Assembly: GCF_002006345.1 (NCBI RefSeq)
Contig: NZ_LZZM01000234.1
Span: 1-64,000 of the forward strand
Source of the DNA: Clostridium puniceum
Lineage (GTDB): Bacteria > Bacillota > Clostridia > Clostridiales > Clostridiaceae
DNA length: 64,000 bases
Direction of reading: 5' to 3'
Part shown: piece after piece, positions 50,548 to 59,396 of the stretch
Numbering within the stretch: position 1 is the first letter of the stretch
Layout of the letters: the number at the start of each line of letters is the position of its first letter
Notes under the pieces: generated by a model
Databases searched by the model: none
Told to the model about the DNA's origin: nothing
The model's input: the letters and a program-made list of their open reading frames with translations, nothing else
Program-made: the position numbers and the translations under genes

Positions 50548-50647
50548 TTATATACGTTGCAATTAGTTCTTTACATCATATATCTAATCATTTATTCAGC
50601 ACATAACCTTTTTTTGAATGTAATTTTATTATTGCAACATAATATAT
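50548..50647. mobile_element. MITE-like palindromic element, copy 2
   Basis: Termini TTATATACGTTGCAATTAG and TTATTATTGCAACATAATAT match the family ends; the inside has diverged from copies 1 and 3. It is about 170 bases upstream of the rho start. Confidence 0.6.
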
Positions 50648-50971
50648 TTCTATATAAGGAAATTTTCTAATAAGATATTTATATTTAGATATGATATGAG
50701 AATTTTGAATATTTAAGAAAATATATTTTCTTTAGGCATATGAAATAAAATAATAAGTTAATGATGCGATATATATTTTGCCTTAAGATAGATTCAACTA
50801 AATTCAGCTGAAATGTGAAATTCTACCAAAAAAGTTTCACCTTACGTCAAGCAAGGAAGTATATTTGCTCAATAGTGGGATTAACTAAACATGTTAACAC
50901 AATATGACACAAAGTAGAATTATGCTGACTTATTATTTTCTGGAGTATGCCTTATACCTTAATATAATTTT
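50648..50971. other. Non-coding interval between rho and pyrG
   Basis: No open frame with a ribosome binding site. GCTGACTTATTATTTTCTGG at about 50928 is very like GCTGATTTATTATTTTCTGA at about 43153, another short dispersed similarity. Confidence 0.4.
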
Positions 50972-51010
50972 GAACTGGCAAATCCTTATTATAAATTTAC
51001 CAGTTCTTTT
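50972..51010. terminator. Hairpin after pyrG
   Basis: GAACTGGCAAAT and ATTTACCAGTTC pair with one mismatch at 50972-51006. TTTT follows on the plus strand; the minus strand has a weaker A/T end. It is the likely end of the pyrG transcript. Confidence 0.6.
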
Positions 51011-51062
51011 AAATTGTTATATTCAAGTTTTATTATATATTAAACTTTCTAATAAAACAAAT

Positions 51063-52673
51063 TTATTTTGCTTTACTTTCTTCTAATGCAGCTTTAATAA
51101 ATCCTATAAATAATTTATGTGGTTTATTGGGTCTTGATTTCAATTCTGGATGGAATTGAACTGCTACATACCAAGGATGATCTTTAATTTCAACAATTTC
51201 AACTAATCTATCATCAGGACTAGTTCCTACAATTTGCATTCCTGCTTCAGCTATTTGGTTTCTATAAGTATTATTAAATTCATATCTATGTCTGTGTCTT
51301 TCACTTATAAGCTCTGAATTATATACTGCAAAAGAATTGCTATCTTCCTCAAGCTTACATGGATATTGTCCAAGTCTCATTGTTCCACCAAGATTTTCTA
51401 TATCTTTTTGGTCATTCATAAGATCTATTACTGGATATTTTGTATCTGGATTTATTTCTGAACTATTTGCACCTTCATATCCTAATACATTTCTTGCATA
51501 TTCTATAACGGCACATTGCATTCCTAAACATATTCCTAAGAATGGTACTTTATTTTCTCTAGCCCATTTTATAGCTAAAATCTTACCTTCGATTCCTCTA
51601 TCTCCAAATCCACCTGGAACAAGTACTCCATCTACACCTTTAAGTGTTTCATTAACATCACCTTTTTCAAGTTCTTCTGCATTAACCCATTTAATTTCTA
51701 CTTTAGTATCATTATTATATCCACCATGACTTAAAGCTTCAACTACTGATATATATGCATCATGTAATTCAACATATTTACCAACCAAAGCAATCTTAAC
51801 ATTATCTTTAAGATTCTTTATCTTATGTACCATTGAAATCCATTCAGAATTATCAATATCTTTGCAGCCTAAGTGTAGTTTTTCACAAACTAAGTTATCT
51901 AAACCTTCATCATGTAACATTAATGGTACTTCATAAAGATCTTCAGCATCAAGGTTTTGGATTACTGATCTTCCATCTATATTACAGAATAAACCGATTT
52001 TTCCTTTTATGTCATCTGATAATTCTTTTTCTGTTCTACAAACTATAATATCTGGTTGAATACCTATAGTTCTCAATTCTTTTACTGAATGTTGAGTAGG
52101 TTTTGTTTTTAATTCTCCTGCTTTACCTAAGAATGGCACTAACGTTACATGGATATAACAAACATTTTCTGCTCCAACTTCACTTTTGATTTGTCTAATA
52201 GATTCTAAAAATGGTTGAGATTCAATATCTCCAACTGTTCCACCAATTTCAGTTATTACTACATCTACGTCTCTTTCTTTTGCTACTTGATATACTTTAT
52301 CCTTTATAGCATTTGTTATATGAGGAATTACTTGCACTGTACCTCCAAGGTATTCCCCTCTTCTTTCTTTCTCTATAACGGAGCTGTATATCTTACCTGT
52401 TGTAACATTTGAATTTTGAGTTAGACTTTCATCTATGAATCTTTCATAATGCCCTAAATCTAAATCCGTTTCAGCTCCATCATCAGTTACAAAAACTTCT
52501 CCATGCTGATATGGGCTCATTGTTCCTGGATCTACATTTAAATATGGGTCAAATTTTTGAAGAGAAATTTTCACGCCTCTATTCTTTAATAATCTTCCAA
52601 GAGATGCTGCCGTTATTCCTTTACCTAATGCTGATACAACTCCACCTGTAACAAAAACATATTTCGTGCTCAT
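51063..52673 (-). CDS. pyrG: CTP synthase
   Basis: This 536-residue cytoplasmic enzyme aminates UTP to CTP using glutamine and ATP. The synthetase domain (about 1-265) starts with VTGGVVSALGKGITAASLG and has the Mg/ATP site. The glutaminase domain (about 290-530) has the nucleophile cysteine in GICLGMQCAVIEY and the catalytic HPE in QFHPELKS. GGGAGGA lies before the ATG. It follows a small unknown gene with a 170-base gap. B. subtilis has rpoE (delta) in the corresponding place. Confidence 0.97.
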   Translation of the reverse strand: MSTKYVFVTGGVVSALGKGITAASLGRLLKNRGVKISLQKFDPYLNVDPGTMSPYQHGEVFVTDDGAETDLDLGHYERFIDESLTQNSNVTTGKIYSSVIEKERRGEYLGGTVQVIPHITNAIKDKVYQVAKERDVDVVITEIGGTVGDIESQPFLESIRQIKSEVGAENVCYIHVTLVPFLGKAGELKTKPTQHSVKELRTIGIQPDIIVCRTEKELSDDIKGKIGLFCNIDGRSVIQNLDAEDLYEVPLMLHDEGLDNLVCEKLHLGCKDIDNSEWISMVHKIKNLKDNVKIALVGKYVELHDAYISVVEALSHGGYNNDTKVEIKWVNAEELEKGDVNETLKGVDGVLVPGGFGDRGIEGKILAIKWARENKVPFLGICLGMQCAVIEYARNVLGYEGANSSEINPDTKYPVIDLMNDQKDIENLGGTMRLGQYPCKLEEDSNSFAVYNSELISERHRHRYEFNNTYRNQIAEAGMQIVGTSPDDRLVEIVEIKDHPWYVAVQFHPELKSRPNKPHKLFIGFIKAALEESKAK

Positions 52674-52846
52674 CTTTATCCTCCCATGTTAAATAATATT
52701 TTTGTATTTTAATATTTTAATTGACTTTTTTTTCAACTAATGCTATAATGTGAATTACCTCATAAAATATATTATGGGTTATTTGCGTCGTTTAATAACA
52801 TAGGTAATATATTATCACAGATTTTTATTAATATCTAGTCTTTTTT

Positions 52847-53152
52847 TTATAAATTCGTCATATCACTCTTTTCTATATTATCTTCTAATTCAAAATATCT
52901 TTCTCTAAAGATTCTGTTTATCAGTAGCTTTTCTTCTGCTAATCTCAAGCTATTACTTATACCTTTAGAAGTTTTTAATTTAAATATTTCTTTAACTTCT
53001 GCCTTATCTAAGCAATGATTATTTTTTAGAATTAGTAATAATAAGTATTTATTATCTCTATTTTTTAATAATTCTACAAAATTCTCTTCATCAATTCCAT
53101 AATAATTACATATATTTTTTAATATTTTTATATATTTTAATCTACTTTGCAT
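52847..53152 (-). CDS. Small helical protein, possibly DnaA domain IV-like
   Basis: This 101-residue, lysine- and leucine-rich, all-helical protein has GGAGG before the ATG. The segment ICNYYGIDEENFVELLKNR followed by YLLLLILKNNH resembles the start of the DnaA C-terminal DNA-binding domain (IASYYGV, then a helix and YLL) also found in REP-associated transposases. The downstream signature of true DnaA (RDHSTV) is missing, so this is only a resemblance. In B. subtilis this position holds RpoE, but I see no acidic tail of that family. Confidence 0.6.
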   Translation of the reverse strand: MQSRLKYIKILKNICNYYGIDEENFVELLKNRDNKYLLLLILKNNHCLDKAEVKEIFKLKTSKGISNSLRLAEEKLLINRIFRERYFELEDNIEKSDMTNL

Positions 53153-53543
53153 TTATCTTCCTCCATGAGGATTTATTTCAGTTAACTGTTAAGAGTTAAT
53201 AAGTTAATTCTTTTATAATTTTCAAGTTAATTCTTCAATGTATTAATTTAAGATTTTAATTTGAGCTTATATATTTTTTCTCAAAATCAAAATTTTTACA
53301 AACCTTTGCCTTATATTATTTTAATTATAGCCACAATTTTTAAAGCTAATCAATTAAGAAAAATAAATCATAAACTTTGCAATAAAAGCATTACAAAAAT
53401 TGTGACTTTATGTAAAATATAATTTATATACTTTTATTCTAAAATAATATGCTTTTAAAAAAATAATGGCTTGTATTTATTGAATTAATACATTTATTTT
53501 AGTAAATTCCTATAAGATAATTTTATAAAATGGAGGTTTTAAA
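53153..53543. other. Divergent non-coding region
   Basis: About 390 AT-rich bases between two divergent genes. GTTAACTGTTAAGAGTTAA at 53179 belongs to the TTAACTGTTAA repeats. No riboswitch or open frame recognised. Confidence 0.45.
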
Positions 53544-53948
53544 ATGATAAAAATTCTTTTATGTTGTGCTGGTGGTTTCTCCTCAAGTGCCTTGTCTAGT
53601 AAGGTACAAAAGGAAATATTGGAAAATCAAATGGAAAACGATTATTATATCGAATTTTCTCCATTTTTTACAGCAAATAAGAAAATGTCTGAATTTGATA
53701 TCCTTGTATGTTGCCCTCATCTAATAATGGAGGTAAAAAAAATGCTAAAAGTTTCAACCCCTAGCATACCTATTTATATTCTTCCACCAAGAATGTACGG
53801 GCTTATGAGTTTTAAAGAGTTGGTCGTAGATGTTATAGATATACTAGATTTATATAATCAGTCTAAAATAAATCCAGTATATTTTCCTAATGAAGAAAAT
53901 ACTATGATGGTTACTAGACATGTTGCTCATAGAAATAGTAAAACTTAA
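53544..53948 (+). CDS. PTS EIIB component, lactose/cellobiose type (orphan)
   Basis: This 134-residue cytoplasmic protein resembles EIIB of the lactose/chitobiose PTS. The phosphorylated cysteine motif is at the start (CCAGGFSSS, Cys8), followed by the alternating alpha/beta pattern and DILVCCPHL. EIIB takes phosphate from EIIA and passes it to the sugar at EIIC, but no EIIA or EIIC gene is nearby. The C-terminus (about 105-134) extends beyond the usual about 100-residue domain. It may serve a distant permease or act as a regulator. GGAGG lies before the ATG, and it has its own terminator. Confidence 0.8.
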   Translation: MIKILLCCAGGFSSSALSSKVQKEILENQMENDYYIEFSPFFTANKKMSEFDILVCCPHLIMEVKKMLKVSTPSIPIYILPPRMYGLMSFKELVVDVIDILDLYNQSKINPVYFPNEENTMMVTRHVAHRNSKT

Positions 53949-53977
53949 TTATTTTACTTAAATTATTAATCTTCATT

Positions 53978-54010
53978 AAGTAAGTTCCTTTAACAGGGAC
54001 TTACTTTTTA
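53978..54010 (+). terminator. Intrinsic terminator
   Basis: AAGTAAGTTCC and GGGACTTACTT pair around TTTAACA, followed by TTTA. It ends the EIIB gene. Confidence 0.8.
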
Positions 54011-54147
54011 TTTATAAATAAATTCATCGCAATTACTATTGTGCATTACTTAAACATGTTTTTTAGACGTATCATGAATATTTTTATGTTTTTATAAAAG
54101 ACAATAGTAATCCTTTATAAAAGAATATATCAATCAACTTTGATTTC

Positions 54148-54540
54148 TTACATTACGTTATAGTAGCTTTTAAATTCATTAATTACTTCCTCTTTGATAA
54201 AATCTTCATCTACATCCTTTGTTACAAAAAGCTCCATTTTTTCTAATCCTTCTTTACTTTTAATATACGATAGTGTTTCCTTATAACCTGCTCCACACAA
54301 AAATAATGCATCGATCATGCATCCCGTATCCATATTCAACATTTTAGCTTTCCATATAAGTTCGCAATCTTCTACTTTTCCAATTGAAAATAACAAGAAA
54401 CATAAAAGCCTTAAGCAATCATGACTTTCAACATACTCTTCATTATTAATTTCTTCTATTAATAATTTTCTGATTTCCTTTCTATATTCTTCTTTGGGAT
54501 AAACTCCATATTTACTAATTATAATATCTTCTCTATCCAT
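54148..54540 (-). CDS. Hypothetical acidic protein
   Basis: This 130-residue helical, acidic, soluble protein has GGGGGA before the ATG. It contains a cysteine-bearing hydrophobic core (CLRLLCFLLFSIGKVEDCEL) and LFLCGAGYKETLSYI. I recognise no family. Its size and acidity are like those of immunity proteins of contact-dependent toxins, but no toxin gene is nearby, so I draw no conclusion. Confidence 0.65.
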   Translation of the reverse strand: MDREDIIISKYGVYPKEEYRKEIRKLLIEEINNEEYVESHDCLRLLCFLLFSIGKVEDCELIWKAKMLNMDTGCMIDALFLCGAGYKETLSYIKSKEGLEKMELFVTKDVDEDFIKEEVINEFKSYYNVM

Positions 54541-54569
54541 ATTTCCCCCTTAATTTCATATTATCAATT

Positions 54570-54662
54570 TTGAGAGATGATTTAATTTTAAGCAAAGAGG
54601 ATAAACAACTAAATCCAGCAGAATTAAGTCGTTTAGCTTCTTTTATATGTATTGTTATTTAT
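54570..54662 (+). other. Short coding-like segment without a start
   Basis: The plus strand reads ILRDDLILSKEDKQLNPAEL followed by SRLASF and a hydrophobic end, then TAA. It has normal protein character but no start codon or ribosome binding site; perhaps a gene relic. It runs antisense to the DUF6440 gene end. Confidence 0.25.
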
Positions 54663-54843
54663 TGTTTAATGTAATAACTGGTTTTCCTTCTTGATTAAGT
54701 AATGGTGTTATCCCACCAGCATATCCATCCCAACTAAATAAATAGTTAACTCCAGTTTCTTTGTCTACTATTATCTTACAACCAGACATAGTACCCTCTT
54801 TTAAAATAACATTAAACCTTTCATTAGATTCTTTACCAAACAT
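54655..54843 (-). CDS. DUF6440 family protein
   Basis: This 62-residue protein has the pattern of DUF6440: RFNVILKEG, KIIVDKETGVNYLF and the ending GGITPLLNQEGKPVI. Function unknown. AAGGAG ten bases before the ATG at 54843 decides the start; a longer frame would add 21 unrelated residues. It is possibly in one transcript with the hypothetical gene at 54148. Confidence 0.8.
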   Translation of the reverse strand: MFGKESNERFNVILKEGTMSGCKIIVDKETGVNYLFSWDGYAGGITPLLNQEGKPVITLNNK

Positions 54844-55012
54844 TATTTCTTCTCTCCTTAAACTAATAATTTTTTCATTATTATAGCATATTTTTACAAC
54901 ACTCAATTATTCAATTTTAAAAGAAAACTATTGTAAATATATATCTATACTTATTTTTTATTTAAATATACATATCTAAATATCATAATCAATTCTATTC
55001 ATATTATATAGT

Positions 55013-55050
55013 AATTAAAGATACTTACATTTCTGTAAGTATCTTTAATT
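55013..55050. terminator. Bidirectional terminator after the YitT gene
   Basis: AATTAAAGATACTTAC (55013-55028) and its exact complement (55035-55050) form a 16-bp stem with a 6-base loop. Confidence 0.85.
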
Positions 55051-55080
55051 AAACTTATTTCATGTTCTCCATATGAAATA

Positions 55081-55938
55081 CTAATGTATTGCTTTTTTCT
55101 GATACTTTTTACCAGTACCTTCAACGCTTGTAATTGTAATTAATGCCTCTTTATCAAAACCACGTACAATATCTTTTAATTTAGCCACCTCAAGCCTTGA
55201 TAACACTACATATATAACTTCTGTTTCATAACCACTATAAGCGCCTTTTCCATCTAACAAAGTAATTCCTCTACCAAGTCTATCAATTATTGCTTTAGAA
55301 ATATCTCCGCTCTTGTCAGAAACAATAATTACTGCTTTTGACTCTTCAAGACCCTCAACAGTTATATCTATTACCTTAAATGCAATAAAATAAGCTATTA
55401 ACGAATACATAGCTCTATCCCAGCCAAATAAAAAGCCTGAGCTCCCTAATATGAAAAAGTTTATAAACATAACTATTTCTCCGATAGAAAATACACTTCT
55501 TTTTTCTAAAAGGATAGCAACAATTTCACTTCCATCTAGTGATCCACCATTTCTTATAATTAATCCTATTCCTACGCCTAATATAATTCCTCCAAATATA
55601 GTAGCTAGAAGTGTATCTTGCGTTATACTTGAAACTGGATGAAGTAAAGTTACACAAATTGAAAAGCATATTACTGAAAATATAGTTGAAAGAGCAAAGG
55701 TCTTACCTATTTGTCTGTAACCTAAAATAACAAAAGGTATATTCAATATGACTATAAATATTCCTAGTTGAATATTTGTTACATAGCTTGCCATTATTGA
55801 TATTCCAGTTATTCCACCATCAATTATATTGTTAGGTATTAAAAATATTTCAAGACCTATTGCTGCTAAAATTGAACCTACTATCATAAATAATACTCTG
55901 CTCAGCTTAGATAAAATAACATTTTGTTTTTTTTTCAT
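55081..55938 (-). CDS. YitT family membrane protein (DUF161 + DUF2179)
   Basis: This 285-residue protein has five to six membrane helices (about 10-190; LIPNNIIDGGITGISIM is a family hallmark) and a C-terminal DUF2179 domain (about 195-275; DKSGDISKAIIDRLGRG and YVVLSRLEVAKLK). Function is unknown; several paralogues exist in most Firmicutes. GGGAGG lies before the ATG. It stands alone, with its own terminator. Confidence 0.9.
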   Translation of the reverse strand: MKKKQNVILSKLSRVLFMIVGSILAAIGLEIFLIPNNIIDGGITGISIMASYVTNIQLGIFIVILNIPFVILGYRQIGKTFALSTIFSVICFSICVTLLHPVSSITQDTLLATIFGGIILGVGIGLIIRNGGSLDGSEIVAILLEKRSVFSIGEIVMFINFFILGSSGFLFGWDRAMYSLIAYFIAFKVIDITVEGLEESKAVIIVSDKSGDISKAIIDRLGRGITLLDGKGAYSGYETEVIYVVLSRLEVAKLKDIVRGFDKEALITITSVEGTGKKYQKKAIH

Positions 55939-56351
55939 GTAATTCCTCCCTTATTTAAATAATATATTTTATATGAGATTTAATATATATTATTTAAATT
56001 ATAACATAGTTTTAAATACTATATTTCCGTTATTCAAATATTTACACTTTATTAATTTTTCTCAAGAGTATATATCTATTTATTTGTACTTTACAAATGT
56101 TCTATAAATATTTTCAATAAGCATCTTATTTTAAAACTAGTATAATTACACTCTATCTTTCTACGGTACAAAGATTTTTAAAATACACCTACCTTTATTA
56201 ATATAATATTTTAACCTGTTTAATATTCATGAAACTCAATTTTTTAAATCTTTTATTACTTAATCTTCCTTGATACTTATGTTATAATTAACAAAATGTT
56301 AATTTGCTATGTATAACTAGTAATTTATATCTTACTAATTGGAGAAAACTT
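55939..56351. other. Divergent non-coding region
   Basis: AT-rich, between the YitT and HD genes. TATAAT at about 56283 is a possible -10 for the HD gene. Nothing else recognised. Confidence 0.45.
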
Positions 56352-56996
56352 ATGGATGAAGATTTATTAGAAAAAACACTATCTTATATTAAAAATAGAT
56401 TTCAAAATGATTACAGCGGACATGATTATTATCACAGTGTTAGAGTATATAATTTATCTACTTCTATATGCAAAAAAGAAAATGGTAATTTAGAGATAAT
56501 TCAATTAGCTGCTCTACTACATGATGTTGATGATTATAAGTTATTTGATGGTAATGTATCTACTTATTCAAATGCAGAAGATTTTTTAAAGAATAATAAA
56601 ATATCCGATGTAAAAATAGAATTTATCTGTAATATAATTGCTTCAATATCTTTTAAAGGTACAGATAGTCAAGTTCCTGAAAGTTTAGAAGGAAAAATAG
56701 TACAAGATGCAGATAGACTTGATGCAATAGGGGCCATTGGTATTGCAAGGACCTTTGCATATGGAGGGAATAAAAATAGGCCTATGCATATCCCTAATAA
56801 AAAACCACGTGATAATATGAATTTTGAAGAATATTCTACCCTTAACGGAACTACCATTAATCATTTTTATGAAAAGCTCTTAAATTTAAAAGCTTTAATG
56901 AATACCGAAGCTGCAAAAAAAATAGCTGAATCACGCCATAAATATATGGAAAATTTTCTTTCAGAATTTTATGAGGAATGGGATGGCTTAATATAA
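56352..56996 (+). CDS. HD-domain phosphohydrolase
   Basis: This 214-residue cytoplasmic metal-dependent phosphohydrolase has the metal-binding residues H in GHDYYHSVRVY (about 23-33), HD in LLHDVDDYK (about 53-61) and D in DADRLDAIGAIGIARTFAYGG (about 116-136). This is the YedJ-like subgroup that acts on nucleotides or phosphorylated metabolites; the substrate is unknown. The ATG at 56352 follows GGAG by seven bases; the frame is open for 16 codons upstream but without a ribosome binding site. Confidence 0.9.
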   Translation: MDEDLLEKTLSYIKNRFQNDYSGHDYYHSVRVYNLSTSICKKENGNLEIIQLAALLHDVDDYKLFDGNVSTYSNAEDFLKNNKISDVKIEFICNIIASISFKGTDSQVPESLEGKIVQDADRLDAIGAIGIARTFAYGGNKNRPMHIPNKKPRDNMNFEEYSTLNGTTINHFYEKLLNLKALMNTEAAKKIAESRHKYMENFLSEFYEEWDGLI

Positions 56997-57098
56997 TAAG
57001 CATATTTTAAGAAATACAAAATGGATATAGAGTTGCTAAAAGCACATAGTAAAAATAAGGATTTTATTGAGTTTATAATATAATTTCTTCATAGAAGG

Positions 57099-57133
57099 AA
57101 AAAGCATTTTCTTAATTTTAAGAAAACGCCTTT
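57099..57133. terminator. Hairpin terminator
   Basis: AAAGCATTTTCTTA and TAAGAAAACGCCTTT pair almost fully at 57101-57133. It is the probable end of the HD gene transcript, and is usable from the prophage side as well. Confidence 0.6.
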
Positions 57134-57191
57134 ATCTACAATTCAAATTATATATTATAGCTAATATATAATAAGCTTTCTTTATATAATT

Positions 57192-57272
57192 TTATACTTC
57201 TTTGTTTAAATTTTCAATATATTTCTTAGCTTTCTCTTCTCTATTTAATACTCTTAGTGTACCTAAAGAAGG
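57192..57272 (-). pseudogene. C-terminal gene fragment at the prophage edge
   Basis: The minus strand reads PSLGTLRVLNREEKAKKYIE followed by NLNKEV and TAA. It is charged and helical, with no start codon and a stop just upstream. It looks like the 3' remnant of a chromosomal gene next to the phage lysis genes. Family not recognised. Confidence 0.35.
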
Positions 57273-57339
57273 TCAGGTATTCATTATTATTACTGTTGCT
57301 TATTAATATACTTTATATTTTAAATTTCATGGTTTACTT

Positions 57340-58197
57340 TTATGGAATCCATGCACCACTTTCATCAACTCTATAGCCATCTGGAGTTGTAGCGTCTACG
57401 TATAATACTCCATGTTCGTCAAAGCAATAACATTCACCATCTATCCATAACCATTCTGATTTTGCCATGGCACAATTACTTTTTAAATAATACCATTTTC
57501 CATTTTCTTCTAGCCAAGCAGATTCCCTTGCATATCCACGACTGTCAAAGGAATACCATGAACCCTCTATCATTTGCCAACAATCTTTATAATAATATTT
57601 ATTCCCTAAATCTGTACAATACCACCAGCCTGTTGAATCTTGATTCCAACCTAATTTCCATACCTTAGGTTCTTTAGGAATATTACTATCTATAGCATTT
57701 GCAAACATATAAGATAGTTTTTCCCATGAATATTTGTTATAAATATCTATATCTATTTGGCTATCACAAAAACAAATTTCAAATATAATATTAGGAGCAG
57801 CAACATATTTCATTTCATATAAAGTTGAAGAAGTTTTAACTCCTCTATTTGTAAAACCCAAACTACCAAAATTCACACATAAATTATTTGCCCTGTTATA
57901 AGATTTACTGTTTATGCTGCTAACCCAGGCTTCTGTTCCATACCCTTGTCCATCACTTGCATTCATATGCAAAGACACAAATAATTCAACATTGTTACTA
58001 TTAGCCTTATAAGCTCCCTCTGATAATTCTCTACTCGGAGTGCTTGCATTACTGTTACAGTCTATAACTGTATGTCCATAATTCTCTAAAATAGTTTTTA
58101 CGGATGAATAAAAAACTTTCATCTGCTCATGCTCATCAACTATTCCTATAGCACCTGGACAATTATCTGAATGCCCTGCTCTTAATCCAATTTTCAT
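57340..58197 (-). CDS. Phage endolysin: N-acetylmuramoyl-L-alanine amidase with wall-binding repeats
   Basis: This 285-residue lysis enzyme cuts the bond between muramic acid and the stem peptide. The Amidase_3 domain (about 1-175) has the zinc ligands H in RAGHSDN, E in SRELSEGAYKAN and H in FVSLHMNAS, and the catalytic E in IIFEICF. The C-terminal part (about 180-285) contains choline-binding-type aromatic repeats (GWWYCTDLGNKYYY, GSWYSFDSRGYA, GKWYYLKSNCAMA). There is no signal peptide, as expected for a holin-dependent endolysin. It is downstream of two holins and XhlA. Confidence 0.93.
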   Translation of the reverse strand: MKIGLRAGHSDNCPGAIGIVDEHEQMKVFYSSVKTILENYGHTVIDCNSNASTPSRELSEGAYKANSNNVELFVSLHMNASDGQGYGTEAWVSSINSKSYNRANNLCVNFGSLGFTNRGVKTSSTLYEMKYVAAPNIIFEICFCDSQIDIDIYNKYSWEKLSYMFANAIDSNIPKEPKVWKLGWNQDSTGWWYCTDLGNKYYYKDCWQMIEGSWYSFDSRGYARESAWLEENGKWYYLKSNCAMAKSEWLWIDGECYCFDEHGVLYVDATTPDGYRVDESGAWIP

Positions 58198-58365
58198 AAC
58201 TTCACCATCCCTTTTATAGTTATAACGTTAATTTTTTTCTCTATTACATAATATGAGAAAGTAACTTTATAAGTACTCTCTCTTTTCATATATTTAGTTC
58301 AAATTACAGTATAAATATATGGACATATTCTATTATTTTTATATTTTATCTCCATAAATTTTTTA

Positions 58366-58465
58366 ATATATATGTTGCAATAATGATTTTACAAAAAGAT
58401 ATATTAGCATTAGCATATAAAACTAACTTTACTGTATTGTATAAACTTAATTGCAACACATATAT
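58366..58465. mobile_element. MITE-like palindromic element, copy 3
   Basis: Reverse-complement relative of copy 1 (27199-27297): shared ends GTTGCAAT and ATTGCAAC, and matching internal stretches on the opposite strand (TGATTTTACAA, TAACTTTACTGT, TGTATAAACTTAATTGCAA). It lies between the amidase and the first holin gene. Confidence 0.75.
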
Positions 58466-58588
58466 CGTTTTATAAACATAATTTTAGTAATAAATTTATA
58501 ATATATATCTCCACTTTATTTAATATCCTATATTTATCATTCTCTACCTAAATCCTCTTTAACTAATTGATGATATCTATTATTGACC

Positions 58589-58825
58589 TTATTTATTTTT
58601 CTCAATTGTTTTCTCACTGTTGCCTTTTTTATCACTTATTCCAGAAGTACTAGGATCAATAACAATACCAAGTAAAATAAATATTGTTAATATAGTATTA
58701 AGTATATCTGCCCAATTGCTAGGAAATATATCTAAACCTAACTGCTGAGTTAATAAAACTATAGCACTTGCCATTGCTACTAAAAATGTTTTGTTAGTAA
58801 ATCTTGATTTCCAATCAATATTCAT
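58589..58825 (-). CDS. Phage holin (phi LC3 type), paralogue A
   Basis: This 78-residue membrane protein has two helices (about 12-30 and 38-58) and a charged C-terminus. DWKSRFTNKTFLVAMASA and GIVIDPSTSGISD are typical of the phi LC3 holin family. Holins open the membrane so the amidase can reach the wall. The ATG at 58825 is preceded by AAGGATGG; a GTG-type start three codons earlier is possible. It is a close duplicate of the gene at 59136. Confidence 0.88.
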   Translation of the reverse strand: MNIDWKSRFTNKTFLVAMASAIVLLTQQLGLDIFPSNWADILNTILTIFILLGIVIDPSTSGISDKKGNSEKTIEKNK

Positions 58826-59012
58826 TTCTACCATCCTTCTTTCTTAATATTTTTTTATTTAGGTCCTTGTCCCTTTATTGCATAACATGAGAGAATAACT
58901 TTAAAATCTATGGTTTCTTTTCATAGATTCATTTTTTAATTACAATATAAATATATTCTATTGTTTTATATTTTATCTCTATAAATTTCCAATATACGGA
59001 TCTTATAATAAA

Positions 59013-59109
59013 TTATATATGTTACAATTAGATTTTTATATATAAATTACTTACAGCTGATTATAATTACAAGTTTTTAGATGTAGATTTATTATTGCAA
59101 CATATATAC
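59013..59109. mobile_element. MITE-like palindromic element, copy 4
   Basis: Ends TTATATATGTTACAATTAG and TTATTATTGCAACATATATA match the family; the inside is diverged. It lies directly downstream of holin B, as copy 3 lies downstream of holin A. Confidence 0.65.
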
Positions 59110-59135
59110 ATAAATTTAGTTAATATAAATTCTAT

Positions 59136-59369
59136 TTATTTTTCTTCCATTATTTTAGAATTACTATCTTTAGCATCACTCATTCCAGAAGTACTAGGAT
59201 CAATAACTATACCAAGTAAAATAAGTATTGTTAATATAGTATTAAGTATATCTGCCCAATTGTCTGGAAATATATTAAAACCTAATTGCTGGCTTAATAA
59301 GACTATGGCACTTGCTATTGCTATTAAAAATATTTTGTTAGTAAATCTTGTTTTCCAATTAATATTCAT
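59136..59369 (-). CDS. Phage holin (phi LC3 type), paralogue B
   Basis: This 77-residue protein is nearly the same as holin A (NWKTRFTNKIFLIAIASA, NWADILNTILTI, GIVIDPSTSGMSD). Differences cluster at the charged C-terminus. AAGGATA lies before the ATG. It follows xhlA by 27 bases on the same strand. Two holins could tune lysis timing, or one may be a non-functional copy. Confidence 0.9.
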   Translation of the reverse strand: MNINWKTRFTNKIFLIAIASAIVLLSQQLGFNIFPDNWADILNTILTILILLGIVIDPSTSGMSDAKDSNSKIMEEK

Positions 59370-59396
59370 TTTGATATCCTTCTTTCTATAATATTT

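Noticed and set aside
50904..51086. 60-codon plus-strand frame between rho and pyrG
   Set aside because: No ribosome binding site; overlaps the pyrG terminator hairpin and the pyrG gene end.
54148..54843. Toxin-antitoxin or toxin-immunity pair
   Set aside because: The second gene fits DUF6440 and neither has toxin motifs; spacing and lack of overlap give no support.
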